Shown: positions 8,584 to 17,764, counted from the first letter of the stretch. The stretch is DNA of 64,000 bases from Verrucomicrobiota bacterium (GCA_019510185.1 JAEKKV010000014.1:186001-250000); one strand, 5' to 3'. Numbers and translations: made by a program. Notes: generated by a model not told the origin, from the letters alone.

Positions 8584-10832
8584 CGAAACTCCGCGTAAGA
8601 CGTATCCGGAGCGATCTGCACGGCTTGGATCGTAACGCCTTTGTCACGTGGGCGCAGATTCAGCGCGATGACATTAGTTTTGCCGGCACCAAAATTCAGC
8701 CACGTTTCCGGAATATAGAAATCATGCTGCGGACCGACCTGCCAGTAGCGGCCTATGCAGCGACCGTTTACATAGACAAAGCCGTCGCCTTCCGCCTCCA
8801 GGTGCAAGTGCCACGGCACCCACACTCCGGGTTCTTGCTCCGGCAAGGTAAACTTCAGCTTATACCAAGTCAGCAATGCGTGGGGAGCCGGTGCCGCATT
8901 TGGGCCGATGGGCACAACTTCCCAGCCAGTGCCGGCTTTGTCTTTGTCACGCGATAGAGATTCGCCGACCTCTCGTTCACGGCCCAGCGCGCCCCCTTCC
9001 GCAAAGCGGATCGGTTCACCGGCACGCGCACCTTCGAGAGAGAGAAGGCCGTAGGTGCCTCCTTTTTCCATTTTTGTCGGGCCGTTCCGATGGCCAAGCT
9101 TTTCATGGAGCACAATCAACTCCTGTTTTCCGGGTGGCAGCGTAAAAGCAAAATGGCCGTTGTCCTTGCCCGCAATCGCGGGCAACAGGTCTCCGCCCTC
9201 GCTGCCGATGAGGGCGTCGCCCGGCAGCACCTCGATGCTCACGGTCGCACCGGGAGCGGCGGATATTTTATAATAAACGAAATGACTGTCGAAGACGCCG
9301 TGCGCCTCGATCGGCTCATTGGGCGCGAGCGATGTCCAAGTGGCCGGCAAGGGATCCGTGAGCCGCTGAGCCTCGCGCAACTGCACCGGTGCGGGCAGGC
9401 GGTTTGGCCGTTTGATTTCTGACGCCGGTTTTGGCAACCATTCGCCTTGGCGGACGTTGGTCACGCCGGGCGGAAGGCAAAGTACAAGCGAGCCGAAAGG
9501 TTCGAGCTTATAGTCGAACGAAAAGGTCGCGCCGCCTTCCTCGCTCACCTGCGCGACGCCTCCACGAGGATTTTTGTGATCATCCGTGCGCACGAAAATA
9601 TAACGGCTGCCATCGGCAGCGCGACGCTCGGCAATTTGGACATCACTGTCCGTGGCCTTCGCCTGGATTTTCACCGGGCGGGCGCGGACGAGTTTGGAGC
9701 CGTGTTCGCGGATCATCTGGCCAAGCGCCGAGACGCGTTGATACCGGTCACCCACGCCTCCGTTTTCACGGATGGGAGCGCCGTAATCATAGGTGGTCGT
9801 GATGCTGCGTCCGCCCCAGTCGTCAAAGTTGGTGCCGCCGAAAAGCATGTAATAGTTGGTGATCGTCTCTCCCTGCTGCCATGCGAAGAGCGTGATGTTT
9901 TGGATTTGCGCGGCCGTCAGGCCATCCTGGCGCTCGCTCAACTTGCCCCCGACCACCGAAAGCCAGCCGCCCTGCAATTCCGTCGTGGCAAGGGGCGCGT
10001 CGGGTTGTTCCTGGCGCAACTTTTCAATGCCCGTCTTGAGCTGTCCGTAAACGTTCCAGCGCGGATAAAAATTACAGCAGTCGAACATTTGCCGAAGCAC
10101 GGGGTCGGCGGACCCTCGCACTTGTTGGGTCCAGCAGGTGATGAAAGGAACGTCGATGCCGTCGGCTCGCGCAAAGCCAGCGAGAGCCTTGATCTGGTTG
10201 ATTTTGATTTGATCGGAAAATTTCGCCGAATCGTATTCATTTTCCAGTTGCACAAAAATCACGCCGGGACGGCCTGGCGCCTGACGCGTGATCTGGTGTT
10301 TGGCGATGACCGGGCATATCGTGTCATACCAGTGTTTGGTCCAGCGGAGAAAACCCGGATCGTCCGAGCGCAACGACCCCGGCGACTTAAGGGCGCTCAG
10401 CCATAACGGAAATCCTCCGTTGTCCCATTCTGCGCAAATGTAGGGACCGGGCCGAACAATGACATAAAGGCCGAACTGCTCCGCCATCGTAAGCCAGTCG
10501 TCGAGATCCTGCAGGCCGGTGACTTTGGAAAAGTCTTCAGGAGAACCGGGCATCTCGAATTCGTGCCAATTCCATGGCGTGTAGGTTTCAACCGTATTGA
10601 AGCCGGCATCCTTTATTTTCTGAAAACGGTCCCGCCAGAGTTCCTTCGGGCATCGAAAGTAATGGAAGGCTCCACTGTAAATGAAGGTGTCCTTTCCGTC
10701 GATCGTCAGGCACTGCGCATCATAACGGATGCGGGTGGGGTTAGAGAAGGGACGCGGATCTTCCGCCCGGACTGCGCTTGTTAAGAAGACGCAGAGCGCC
10801 GTCGAAATTATAGAGTAAATTTTAGGAATCAT
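8580..10832 (-). CDS. GH35 beta-galactosidase, secreted
   Basis: A 750-aa exported GH35 enzyme, expected to hydrolyse terminal beta-D-galactose. A signal peptide covers 1-23. The barrel opens with FIYSGAFHYFRCPKELWRDR (50-69), then YTPWNWHE and RPGPYICAEWDNGG. The proton donor candidate is E199 in VQLENEY and the nucleophile E285 in ATTELQGGW, both in the family positions. A galactose-binding-like C-terminal sandwich (about 640-745) ends the protein. The ATG overlaps the stop of the upstream GH43 gene by four bases (ATGA at 10829-10832) and its own stop overlaps the next GH43 start in the same way, so translation is probably coupled on both sides. Pairing with the GH59-like gene two places on suggests a galactan or arabinogalactan side chain as target. 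Confidence 0.93.
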   Translation of the reverse strand: MIPKIYSIISTALCVFLTSAVRAEDPRPFSNPTRIRYDAQCLTIDGKDTFIYSGAFHYFRCPKELWRDRFQKIKDAGFNTVETYTPWNWHEFEMPGSPEDFSKVTGLQDLDDWLTMAEQFGLYVIVRPGPYICAEWDNGGFPLWLSALKSPGSLRSDDPGFLRWTKHWYDTICPVIAKHQITRQAPGRPGVIFVQLENEYDSAKFSDQIKINQIKALAGFARADGIDVPFITCWTQQVRGSADPVLRQMFDCCNFYPRWNVYGQLKTGIEKLRQEQPDAPLATTELQGGWLSVVGGKLSERQDGLTAAQIQNITLFAWQQGETITNYYMLFGGTNFDDWGGRSITTTYDYGAPIRENGGVGDRYQRVSALGQMIREHGSKLVRARPVKIQAKATDSDVQIAERRAADGSRYIFVRTDDHKNPRGGVAQVSEEGGATFSFDYKLEPFGSLVLCLPPGVTNVRQGEWLPKPASEIKRPNRLPAPVQLREAQRLTDPLPATWTSLAPNEPIEAHGVFDSHFVYYKISAAPGATVSIEVLPGDALIGSEGGDLLPAIAGKDNGHFAFTLPPGKQELIVLHEKLGHRNGPTKMEKGGTYGLLSLEGARAGEPIRFAEGGALGREREVGESLSRDKDKAGTGWEVVPIGPNAAPAPHALLTWYKLKFTLPEQEPGVWVPWHLHLEAEGDGFVYVNGRCIGRYWQVGPQHDFYIPETWLNFGAGKTNVIALNLRPRDKGVTIQAVQIAPDTSYAEFR

Positions 10833-12319
10833 CGCGGGTTATAGACGAAGTGATTGAAGCGAACATCGCCGGCACCGGCGGCGATCAGGCCGGGGCGCAG
10901 GGCGAAGAATCCTTTGAAGCGGTTGTGATGCATCTGGGAGACGTCGATGCCGGAGCGAACGGTCGTCCAGGCATTGCCGTCGCGGCTGGCGAACAGGGAG
11001 CAAGCCTGACCGTCGTTGACGATTTTCAGGAACCAATGGTTGCCCGGGAAGTTGTCATGGCGGGTGGTGTGCTGGGCGTCTTCGTAGACGGTGAATCCGC
11101 GACCGTCGGAAATTATCCCGACGAAGGCTTTCTCGTTGTAGAAGAGCACGAGTCCGCCGGTGCTTCCGGAGACGAGGGTGACTTCGGCCTGGATGGTGTA
11201 GGCGGAGTCGGTGGCGGTGGTGAGCAGCAGGCGGGCATCGGCGGGAGTGGTGCCCTTGGCGTGGAGATGGAGGCTGCCGTTCTTCAGCGTGATGTCCGCC
11301 GGGTTGTAATCGCGCCAAGTGGTCCATTGCAGGCCCAGCTCGGGGCCGGCGAAGTCGTCGGAAAGCGGCATGTCCTGAACTGAGGCCGGCAGGCGAGGCG
11401 CATCAGGTGCGGCTTCGACCCAGCCGGCGGCGGTCCATCGGACGGGTTCGATGAGCGTCTGGCGGCCCAGCGGATAGGCTCCGTTTTCGTAGGCGTGGTA
11501 AACGATCCACCAATGGTCATGGCCGTCGTCAACGAGGGAGCCATGGCCCTTTGACCACCAGCGTTCGTCGGCGCTCCAAGTGTGAACAATGGGGTTGTGC
11601 GGCGAGTTTTCCCAAGGGCCGGCGAGGCTTCGGGAACGGGCGGTGATCACCATGTGGCTGGTGGCAGGGCCGGCGGTGCCGCCTTCGGCCGAGATCAGGT
11701 GGAACCAGCCGTCCTTCCGGATGAGCTTGGGAGACTCGAGAAACTTGCCTTCGGTCTTCCAGTTGGCCGGGTAATCCCAGCCATCGTAAATTTTCTCCTT
11801 CTGACCGATCACCGAAAGACCGTCGTCGGAGAGCCGGATCCGATAGCCCTCGGAGAGAAAGAGCCAGCGCTGTCCCTTCTCGTCCACGACGTGACCGGGA
11901 TCGATGTAGTTGACCTCAAGCCGGACGGGATCGCTCCACGGACCGCGGATGTCTTTGGCCCAAATCACCCAGTTGCGGTTGGCGGCCGGGAAGTAGATAT
12001 AGTATTTCCCATTGCACTTCACGAGGTCGGGAGCCATGGCCGAACCGACGACCTTCGTCATCGCGCGGCAGACGGGCTTCCAATGCACGAGGTCCTTCGA
12101 ATGCCAGATGAGGAAGCCGGGCGCGTAGAGGAACGGCGAATGCGTCAGGTAGTAGTCGTCGCCATCTCTCAGGATCGTGGGGTCGGCATAGTCGCCGCGC
12201 AGGATGACCGTGGGGTGGCTGCTTGCTTGGGCGGACTCCAAGGGGGTTGCCGCATGGAGGGAAGGTAGAGCGGTCGTCATGAGGAGGGTGGCGCTGAGGA
12301 AAAGGGCGTGTCGGATCAT
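10829..12319 (-). CDS. GH43 xylosidase/arabinosidase with C-terminal sandwich domain, secreted
   Basis: A 496-aa exported enzyme. A signal peptide occupies 1-23. The propeller shows the full GH43 triad: base D46 in DYADPTI, D140 in YIDPGH, and acid E195 in FLESPK. From about 330 a concanavalin-A-like sandwich follows (DDFAGPELGLQWTTW, then LLLTTATDSAYTIQAEV), the domain seen in many beta-xylosidases and arabinofuranosidases, where it can close over the active site. The ATG at 12319 overlaps the stop of the preceding gene by four bases. It probably acts in the periplasm or outside the cell, on xylo- or arabino-oligosaccharides. The family is certain; whether it prefers xylose or arabinose cannot be told from sequence. 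Confidence 0.92.
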   Translation of the reverse strand: MIRHALFLSATLLMTTALPSLHAATPLESAQASSHPTVILRGDYADPTILRDGDDYYLTHSPFLYAPGFLIWHSKDLVHWKPVCRAMTKVVGSAMAPDLVKCNGKYYIYFPAANRNWVIWAKDIRGPWSDPVRLEVNYIDPGHVVDEKGQRWLFLSEGYRIRLSDDGLSVIGQKEKIYDGWDYPANWKTEGKFLESPKLIRKDGWFHLISAEGGTAGPATSHMVITARSRSLAGPWENSPHNPIVHTWSADERWWSKGHGSLVDDGHDHWWIVYHAYENGAYPLGRQTLIEPVRWTAAGWVEAAPDAPRLPASVQDMPLSDDFAGPELGLQWTTWRDYNPADITLKNGSLHLHAKGTTPADARLLLTTATDSAYTIQAEVTLVSGSTGGLVLFYNEKAFVGIISDGRGFTVYEDAQHTTRHDNFPGNHWFLKIVNDGQACSLFASRDGNAWTTVRSGIDVSQMHHNRFKGFFALRPGLIAAGAGDVRFNHFVYNPR

Positions 12320-13326
12320 TGTTCGAGTTCGCGAACGGGTTTGAGGTCCATCAAGGTTGGTTTGGCCGGATCGGCGGCCAGCAGTCGGCCGTCAGTGACA
12401 TTGAGTTCGATGACGTCGATGGCCGTCGTACGTTCGCGGTTGGGACGGTTGGTAAAATAGAACCACCAGACGCGGTCACCGCTGACAACGGCATCGCCGT
12501 GCGATCCGATCAGCGGCTCCTGCTGCAGGGTCCAGTGGGTGCAGTCATCGGAGCTCCACACGCGCATGCCGTTGGCCCAGCAGTCGGCGATCAGCCAATA
12601 GCGACCGCGCCAGTTGATGACCTTCGGGCCTTCGCCGTTGAAATCGGTGACCGCCCTGCCCTTGGTCACCCAGGTTTTCAAGTCGGAGCTGTCGGCGTAG
12701 CGGAGCATGAGAGGACCGCCGTGTTCGTCCTTGTACCACATCCGCCAGCCGCCACCGGGGAGTCGGATCACGCAGGCGTCGATCACCCGGTCGGAATGCA
12801 AATCGACGGGGCCTTGGCTGTCCCATTTGAGTCCGTCGCGGCTGGTCAGGTGAATGATCTGCCGTGAATGGTGCCAGTCGTTGAAAACACCCGGCACATA
12901 GGTGAGAAACATGTGATAGGTGCCCTCGTTCCAGATGACCTCGGGCGCCCAGTAGGTGAAGCCTTCCTTGTTGCCCCGACCATAGTCGATGTCGGCGGTG
13001 CCAAGGTATTTCCAGGTCGCGCCACCATCGGTGGACTGAGCCACGCCGATCTCGGTCCCATGCACCCAGGTGACGCCCGGCGCCTCCCGGGGAGGAAGGT
13101 TGCCGCGACGTGCGGTGTAATACATGAGCCAACGTCCCGTCTCGGCTTGAAAGCAAAGCACCGGGTCCGTGGGCGCGTCGTAGACGGGATCGCGATACAA
13201 GGGACGCGGAGCTGGCTTTCCAGTCGTCGCGGCGGAAGTGGCCGGCGCGATCAAGGCCGACAGGAGTAGAAGGAGAAAAAGTGAAGTCTGTTTCAAGAGC
13301 CGGGAAGATGACGAATCGAAGATCAA
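12316..13326 (-). CDS. Five-bladed-propeller glycosidase, GH43/GH117-like, secreted
   Basis: A 336-aa exported protein with a signal peptide at 1-32. It belongs to the GH32/43/62/68/117 propeller superfamily: APTDPVL supplies D54, YWAPEV E129, VIDACV D183 and NGEGPKV E232, which are plausible catalytic or substrate-binding acids. SWSNP- and YADP-type motifs of standard GH43 are absent, so a GH117-like or new GH43 subfamily assignment is possible. The only usable start is a TTG at 13326 that overlaps the TGA of the upstream GH51 gene (TTGA). No in-frame ATG precedes the propeller, so translation is most likely coupled. Its location as second gene of the operon points to action on the same polysaccharide. 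Confidence 0.82.
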   Translation of the reverse strand: MIFDSSSSRLLKQTSLFLLLLLSALIAPATSAATTGKPAPRPLYRDPVYDAPTDPVLCFQAETGRWLMYYTARRGNLPPREAPGVTWVHGTEIGVAQSTDGGATWKYLGTADIDYGRGNKEGFTYWAPEVIWNEGTYHMFLTYVPGVFNDWHHSRQIIHLTSRDGLKWDSQGPVDLHSDRVIDACVIRLPGGGWRMWYKDEHGGPLMLRYADSSDLKTWVTKGRAVTDFNGEGPKVINWRGRYWLIADCWANGMRVWSSDDCTHWTLQQEPLIGSHGDAVVSGDRVWWFYFTNRPNRERTTAIDVIELNVTDGRLLAADPAKPTLMDLKPVRELEQ

Positions 13327-15278
13327 CGGGTTTTGATGCGGATCACGGTGAGCGAATTGGCCGGGGCCTCGTAATCGAAGGCCGGGGTGATCGTGATCGA
13401 AGAGGTCTCCGGATGCACAGCTTGCGCATCGATCGTATTTGCGTCGGACGCGGCGAGAACGGTTTTCACGGCGGTCGCTGAAATTCTTTTCGCGCCGGCG
13501 AGATCGACTCGCAGCGGCCGGGCGGCGTTATCGCCGTTGACGAATTTCAGGATAAGATCGCCGGTCTTGCCTTCATGCACGGCGGAGGCGGCAAAACGCG
13601 CAGGCGCGGCAACGGGGCTCACGGTGGTCGTAAGCCAGGCATCGCCTCCGTTCACACTGAATAGCTGCTGCACATGGTAGTTGATCGTCGTGAAAACTTC
13701 CGTGCCGGTAAAATAGATCATGTCAGGGCTCCACTGCGTATGGCCGCGGCGCGCGAGCAGAGGCGCATAGGAGGCCAAGGGAACGACGTCGCCGTTGCGC
13801 TCGAGGCTGGTGAGATACGCAGCCTCGGCGAGAGCGGAGCGCAGAGTGTTGCGGCGCTTGTCGTCGTGAGCGGCGTATTCGCCGACGTAAACCCTGGACT
13901 TGGAGCGGTCGTAGGTATCGTAGCGGGTGAGATTGTCCCAGAACCACTGCGGACGTTTGTAATAATGCTCATCGACGACGGGCACGTGTTGCTCGCCGGC
14001 GAATTTCCAGCCGCGATTGAAATCTTCTCCATCGGGAGCCGGGCCGACGGTGCCGATGACGGTGATCTCGGGATGCTTCGCCTTCACGACTTCGTAAATC
14101 ATGCGAAAGCGTTCTTCGAAGCTGTCGGTGATTTTGTCCTCGTTGCCGACGCCGAGGTATTGCAGGTGAAACGGCTCAGAATGACCGGCGGCGGCGCGCT
14201 TGGCGCCCCATGTCGACGTCACGGGGCCGTTGGCCCATTCGATCAGGTCGAGGATGTCCTGGATGTAGGCAGGCATCGCTTCGAGCGGCAGGCCTTGCTG
14301 GCCGGTGCCTCGGCTATGGTTGGAGTTCTGGCAGCAAACGCCGGCGGCGACGACGGGGAGCGGTTTGGCGCCGATATCCTCGCAGAATTGAAAATACTCA
14401 AAGTAACCAAGGCCGACGCTCTGGTGATAACGCCAGATGTTGGGCTGGCCCTTGCGCTGCTCGACAGGGCCGATGGTGTTTTTCCAGTTGTAGATGTTGT
14501 CAACGCCATCGCCGTGCACAAGGCAGCCACCGGGGAAGCGCATGAACTTCGGGTGCAGATCGGCGACCACTTGGGCGAGATCGGCGCGAAGTCCATTGAG
14601 ACGGTTGTGGAAGGTCGTTGCCGGAAAAAGCGAAACCATGTCGAGGGCGAGCTTGCCCGGGCCGGTGGCGAGGACGACGAGGCGGGCATGGGCGTCAGTG
14701 GTCGCGGGCTTGAGCGTGGCGGAGACTTTCTTCCAGTCGGCAGCGGGCGCCGGGAGCGCGGCTTCGGCGAGCAGCGCGCCGGATTTGCTTTCAAGACGCA
14801 CGGTGAGCGGAACGGCGGAACCGGCGAGCTGGCGGTCGAACAGGGAAACGTTGTAGGTGTCGCCGGCTTTCACCGGCATGCCGTCGTAACCTTCGTTTTG
14901 CAGCCCCACTCCCCCGCCCCCGTTTTCAACGGTGAGCACGGCGTAGTGCGGGGTTTTGTCGTTGAGCGGCGTCGCAGTCTCGACGAGAAGCGAACCCTTG
15001 CCGCCGTCGTGCTGGACAAGTGTCCACGCGGTGAGCGGATTCCAGCCCATGAAATCCGCGGACGAGTATTCGAAGTCACGGTTCTGAACGAGCTCGGCGT
15101 AGAGTCCGCCGTCGGCGGCATAGTTGAGATCTTCAAAAAAGATTCCGACGAGATCGGGGCTGATGGCTTTGCCGGGAGCGCCGGCTTGCACGGTCACAGT
15201 GGTCGGTTGCGCCTGAAGTCCCGGCATCCCGAAAGCGAGCAAGGAGGAGACGAAGAGAATTGGGCGGGAGGGCTTCAT
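13323..15278 (-). CDS. GH51 alpha-L-arabinofuranosidase, secreted; first gene of the operon
   Basis: A 651-aa exported enzyme and promoter-proximal gene of the glycosidase operon. Signal peptide 1-23; SPDLVGIFFEDLNYAADGG (40-58) is the family N-terminal motif; a CBM4-like sandwich lies at about 125-218. The barrel carries RFPGGCLVHGDG (247-258), acid/base candidate E380 in GVGNEDK and nucleophile candidate E467 in YVGEYAAHD. The loop AAGVCCQNSN contains two adjacent cysteines. The longer frame begins with TTG at 15299, so the ATG at 15278, at the start of the signal peptide, is chosen. The gene is divergent from the LacI-type regulator with about 180 bp between starts, the usual layout for local substrate control. 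It differs clearly from the GH51 gene at 717-2687, so the enzymes are unlikely to be recent duplicates. Confidence 0.94.
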   Translation of the reverse strand: MKPSRPILFVSSLLAFGMPGLQAQPTTVTVQAGAPGKAISPDLVGIFFEDLNYAADGGLYAELVQNRDFEYSSADFMGWNPLTAWTLVQHDGGKGSLLVETATPLNDKTPHYAVLTVENGGGGVGLQNEGYDGMPVKAGDTYNVSLFDRQLAGSAVPLTVRLESKSGALLAEAALPAPAADWKKVSATLKPATTDAHARLVVLATGPGKLALDMVSLFPATTFHNRLNGLRADLAQVVADLHPKFMRFPGGCLVHGDGVDNIYNWKNTIGPVEQRKGQPNIWRYHQSVGLGYFEYFQFCEDIGAKPLPVVAAGVCCQNSNHSRGTGQQGLPLEAMPAYIQDILDLIEWANGPVTSTWGAKRAAAGHSEPFHLQYLGVGNEDKITDSFEERFRMIYEVVKAKHPEITVIGTVGPAPDGEDFNRGWKFAGEQHVPVVDEHYYKRPQWFWDNLTRYDTYDRSKSRVYVGEYAAHDDKRRNTLRSALAEAAYLTSLERNGDVVPLASYAPLLARRGHTQWSPDMIYFTGTEVFTTINYHVQQLFSVNGGDAWLTTTVSPVAAPARFAASAVHEGKTGDLILKFVNGDNAARPLRVDLAGAKRISATAVKTVLAASDANTIDAQAVHPETSSITITPAFDYEAPANSLTVIRIKTR

Positions 15279-15459
15279 GGGAATGCGGTGGGATCTCAAT
15301 GGGGATACTGCAGAGATAGGGGGCGGCGTTTGGACGACGGAAAGAGGTCCGGGGATAAAGCATTCTTTCTAAATCAAACGGGGGTTCAAATGCGGCGCTA
15401 CTGACTCAGGTCAGTGAACGATTGCCAGCCATCGATTATGCTCCGAGAAAAGATTGATC
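15279..15459. promoter_or_regulatory. Divergent promoter region of the glycosidase operon and LacI gene
   Basis: These 181 bp lie between the start of the first GH51 gene and the start of the LacI-type regulator, so both promoters should be here. A perfect inverted repeat, ACTGAC-TCAG-GTCAGT, sits at 15400-15415. It lies next to a weak -35/-10 pair for the regulator (GTGAAC at 15414, TATGCT at 15437, 17 bp apart). The palindrome lacks the central CG of most LacI-family operators. Assignment as operator is inferred from its position. Confidence 0.45.
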
Positions 15460-16482
15460 ATGGAGAACCGAGTTACCCAAAAAGATCTGGCCCGCGCGCT
15501 CGGATTGGCGCGCTCGACCGTGACGATGGCGTTGAGGCATGACCCGAGTATCCCGAAGGTGCGTCGTGACGAGATCCTGCGAAAGGCCGCCGAGATGGGT
15601 TATCAACCGGACCCGATGCTATCCGCGCTCTCCCAGTATCGAAAACGGAAGTCACCCAAGTCGAAGCATGCGGTGATCGCGTGGCTCAACGTATGGCCCG
15701 AGCCGAACAAACTGCGCACCTGGCGCGAGTTTGACCACTACTGGCTCGGGGCCGCGGCTTACGCGGAGGAGTATGGCTACCGCCTTGAAGAATTCGTGCT
15801 CGGAGGGACGATGACGCTGCCACGCTTGGAGGAGATTCTACTGACTCGAAACATCCAAGGCATCCTCGTCGCACCCCATCGCTCCTTCCCCATCGACTGG
15901 CAGGATTTTAACTGGAAGCGCTTCTCCGTGGTCGGGTTTGGCGGGCGGGTTGACGACGTGCGCTTCCATCTGGTGGGCAGCGCACAGGCGATCAACGGAG
16001 TCACCGCCTTCACGCGAATGAGGCAACTGGGTTACCGGCGCATCGCGTTCGTCGGCGGAAGTTCGCAGGCCATTATGTTCGGCGCCGGATTTCAGTGGGC
16101 GCAAAAGGACGTCCCCCCGAAGGAGCAAGTGCCTCCTTTCTTTATCGAGCGGCCCGGAATCGAAAAATATCAAACGGGGTTCACCTCCTGGCTCAAAAGG
16201 GAGAAGCCCGACGCCATCCTCACGGAAGTGGGATGTTTGGAGCAAATGATCGCGGTGGCCGGATACCGGGTGCCGGATGACATCGGTCTGGCGACGACCA
16301 CGGTGCTCGACACGCCGATCGATGCGGGGATCGATCAGAACCCGAAGGAAATCGGGCGGACCGCGATGCTCGCCGCCATCTCGCTCATCAACGACAACGA
16401 TCGCGGTATCCCCCCGGTCTGCCGTGACCTGCTGGTCGAAGGGCGTTGGGTGGATGGGAAAACCCTTCCTCAAAAAAACTAG
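15460..16482 (+). CDS. LacI-family transcriptional regulator
   Basis: A 340-aa regulator. Residues 4-25 (RVTQKDLARALGLARSTVTMAL) are the LacI helix-turn-helix, followed by a hinge-like segment ending near MGYQPDPML at 47-55. The remainder is a periplasmic-binding-protein-like sugar-sensing fold, with RMRQLGYRRIAFVGG in the middle and the family C-terminal signature VLDTPIDAGIDQNPKEIG. The hinge is followed by a charged RKRKSPKSK stretch common in Verrucomicrobia members. The frame begins at a TTG, but the ATG at 15460, preceded by a purine-rich GAGAAAAGA, fits the family N-terminus. Its divergent position suggests it controls the glycosidase operon and perhaps itself. Its ligand, possibly a mono- or disaccharide released from the polymer, is unknown. 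Confidence 0.92.
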   Translation: MENRVTQKDLARALGLARSTVTMALRHDPSIPKVRRDEILRKAAEMGYQPDPMLSALSQYRKRKSPKSKHAVIAWLNVWPEPNKLRTWREFDHYWLGAAAYAEEYGYRLEEFVLGGTMTLPRLEEILLTRNIQGILVAPHRSFPIDWQDFNWKRFSVVGFGGRVDDVRFHLVGSAQAINGVTAFTRMRQLGYRRIAFVGGSSQAIMFGAGFQWAQKDVPPKEQVPPFFIERPGIEKYQTGFTSWLKREKPDAILTEVGCLEQMIAVAGYRVPDDIGLATTTVLDTPIDAGIDQNPKEIGRTAMLAAISLINDNDRGIPPVCRDLLVEGRWVDGKTLPQKN

Positions 16483-16508
16483 CCGCTAACGTCCCGTGTA
16501 TACCTCGT

Positions 16509-16536
16509 AAAAAAGGCGGCCCGGTGGGGCCGCCTT
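16509..16536 (-). terminator. Rho-independent terminator of the first GloVer gene
   Basis: A 10-bp perfect stem (16513-16522 with 16527-16536) and a GGTG loop are followed, on the minus strand, by six T residues. It lies 44 bp beyond the stop of the GloVer gene. On the plus strand there is no T-run, so it probably does not serve the convergent LacI gene. Confidence 0.75.
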
Positions 16537-16579
16537 GCATGCTTTCCACCGCGTGAGGTGAAAACACCCGCTCTCCTGC

Positions 16580-17764
16580 CTACGGAGTAAACTTGAAGAG
16601 CTTACCACCACCTCCCCATGAGGATGACGTGGTGCCGTAAAAACTACCCGAGCCATTAGACGTCAGACCCGTTCGAGGGAGATCTCCCACGGAGTTGGTG
16701 CCATCGAACTGGACGATCTCGGTGTAGCTACCGTAGCCGAGGTTGAAGTTAAACGATAAGCGGTAGAGCGTGCCGCCACCGTCAACGCCATAAGCTCCGC
16801 CGGTTTTCATGGTGCCATAGAAGTAACCGTCGCCACCGAGAGTGGGTGCGCCGTTGGGATGGTGACCCGTGGCCGGGGCATCCCAATTCTCATAATCGTC
16901 GCCGCCGAGATCAAATTGGAACTGGTAACCCATCGCCTCGGTGTAGGTGAACATAACGCCACGTCCAAACCATCCACCCTCATTGGTCATTCCGATGAAT
17001 TTCCCGTTCTCCGCCTCGATTAAATAGGCGGGTTTCGCGCCTTCGGCGGGAATACCATAAGGTTCATACGTGTAACCGCCTCCCAAATGAGTCAGCACCT
17101 CCAAGTAGGGATAAGCCGGATCCAAGCGGAATAGGGTTCCGCCGTCGTAGTAGCCACCCTGCTCGGCCGTGCCATAAAGATATCCGTCGGAGGCCTGGAT
17201 GAGGCTGGTGGCCGACCATCCCGACCACGAATCCAACGACGCCAGCGTGGTCGTAGTCCAGGTGCTACTGTCTAATTCAAACACCGTTCCATAGTTGGTG
17301 TAATATCCGCCCTCGGTCGTTCCGTAGAAGTTGCCGTCAGAGCCTTGTATTAAATGACCCGGGGAGGAGACGTATTCGCCATCGAATTCCGCGAGAACAC
17401 TCAACGTGCCGCTCGGCGTGACTTGAAACACCATGCCGTAATTACGGAATCCTCCAAAAGGATCGGTCCCGTAGAAATTCCCATCGCTGCCTTTGATCAG
17501 CGAGGTCGGATACACGCCCAAGTATTCCACGACCGTGTAAGTTCCGTCGGAAGTAAGCTGGTAGAAATTACCCTCGGCGAAGCCATAATAGTTGCCATCG
17601 TCGCCCTTCACCAGCGGCGCTTCCGCAGGGGCGGACGAGAAGCTGTGCTGAGACGTCAAGGTATACGCCTGCACAGGCGTGGCGGTGAATGCTGCGAGAG
17701 AAACGCCGACCGCCATTAGTCCAGCGTGGAGTATCGTTCCTAACCGATTTCTATGGGTCTTCAT
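16580..17764 (-). CDS. GloVer-repeat (TIGR03803-like) secreted protein
   Basis: A 394-aa exported protein with signal peptide 1-33, followed by at least six degenerate repeats of the form LI-x-GSDGNFYGT-x-GG...G-x-VF-x-L, for example at about 88-100, 137-149 and 190-202. The period is about 45-50 residues, and the arrangement suggests a beta-propeller. Such GloVer repeat proteins are common in Verrucomicrobia and some cyanobacteria. Their function is not established. No PEP-CTERM or membrane anchor is visible at the C-terminus. The MKTH... start resembles that of a paralogue of nearly identical length at 38838-40025. It is monocistronic, ending at a clear terminator. Confidence 0.85.
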   Translation of the reverse strand: MKTHRNRLGTILHAGLMAVGVSLAAFTATPVQAYTLTSQHSFSSAPAEAPLVKGDDGNYYGFAEGNFYQLTSDGTYTVVEYLGVYPTSLIKGSDGNFYGTDPFGGFRNYGMVFQVTPSGTLSVLAEFDGEYVSSPGHLIQGSDGNFYGTTEGGYYTNYGTVFELDSSTWTTTTLASLDSWSGWSATSLIQASDGYLYGTAEQGGYYDGGTLFRLDPAYPYLEVLTHLGGGYTYEPYGIPAEGAKPAYLIEAENGKFIGMTNEGGWFGRGVMFTYTEAMGYQFQFDLGGDDYENWDAPATGHHPNGAPTLGGDGYFYGTMKTGGAYGVDGGGTLYRLSFNFNLGYGSYTEIVQFDGTNSVGDLPRTGLTSNGSGSFYGTTSSSWGGGGKLFKFTP

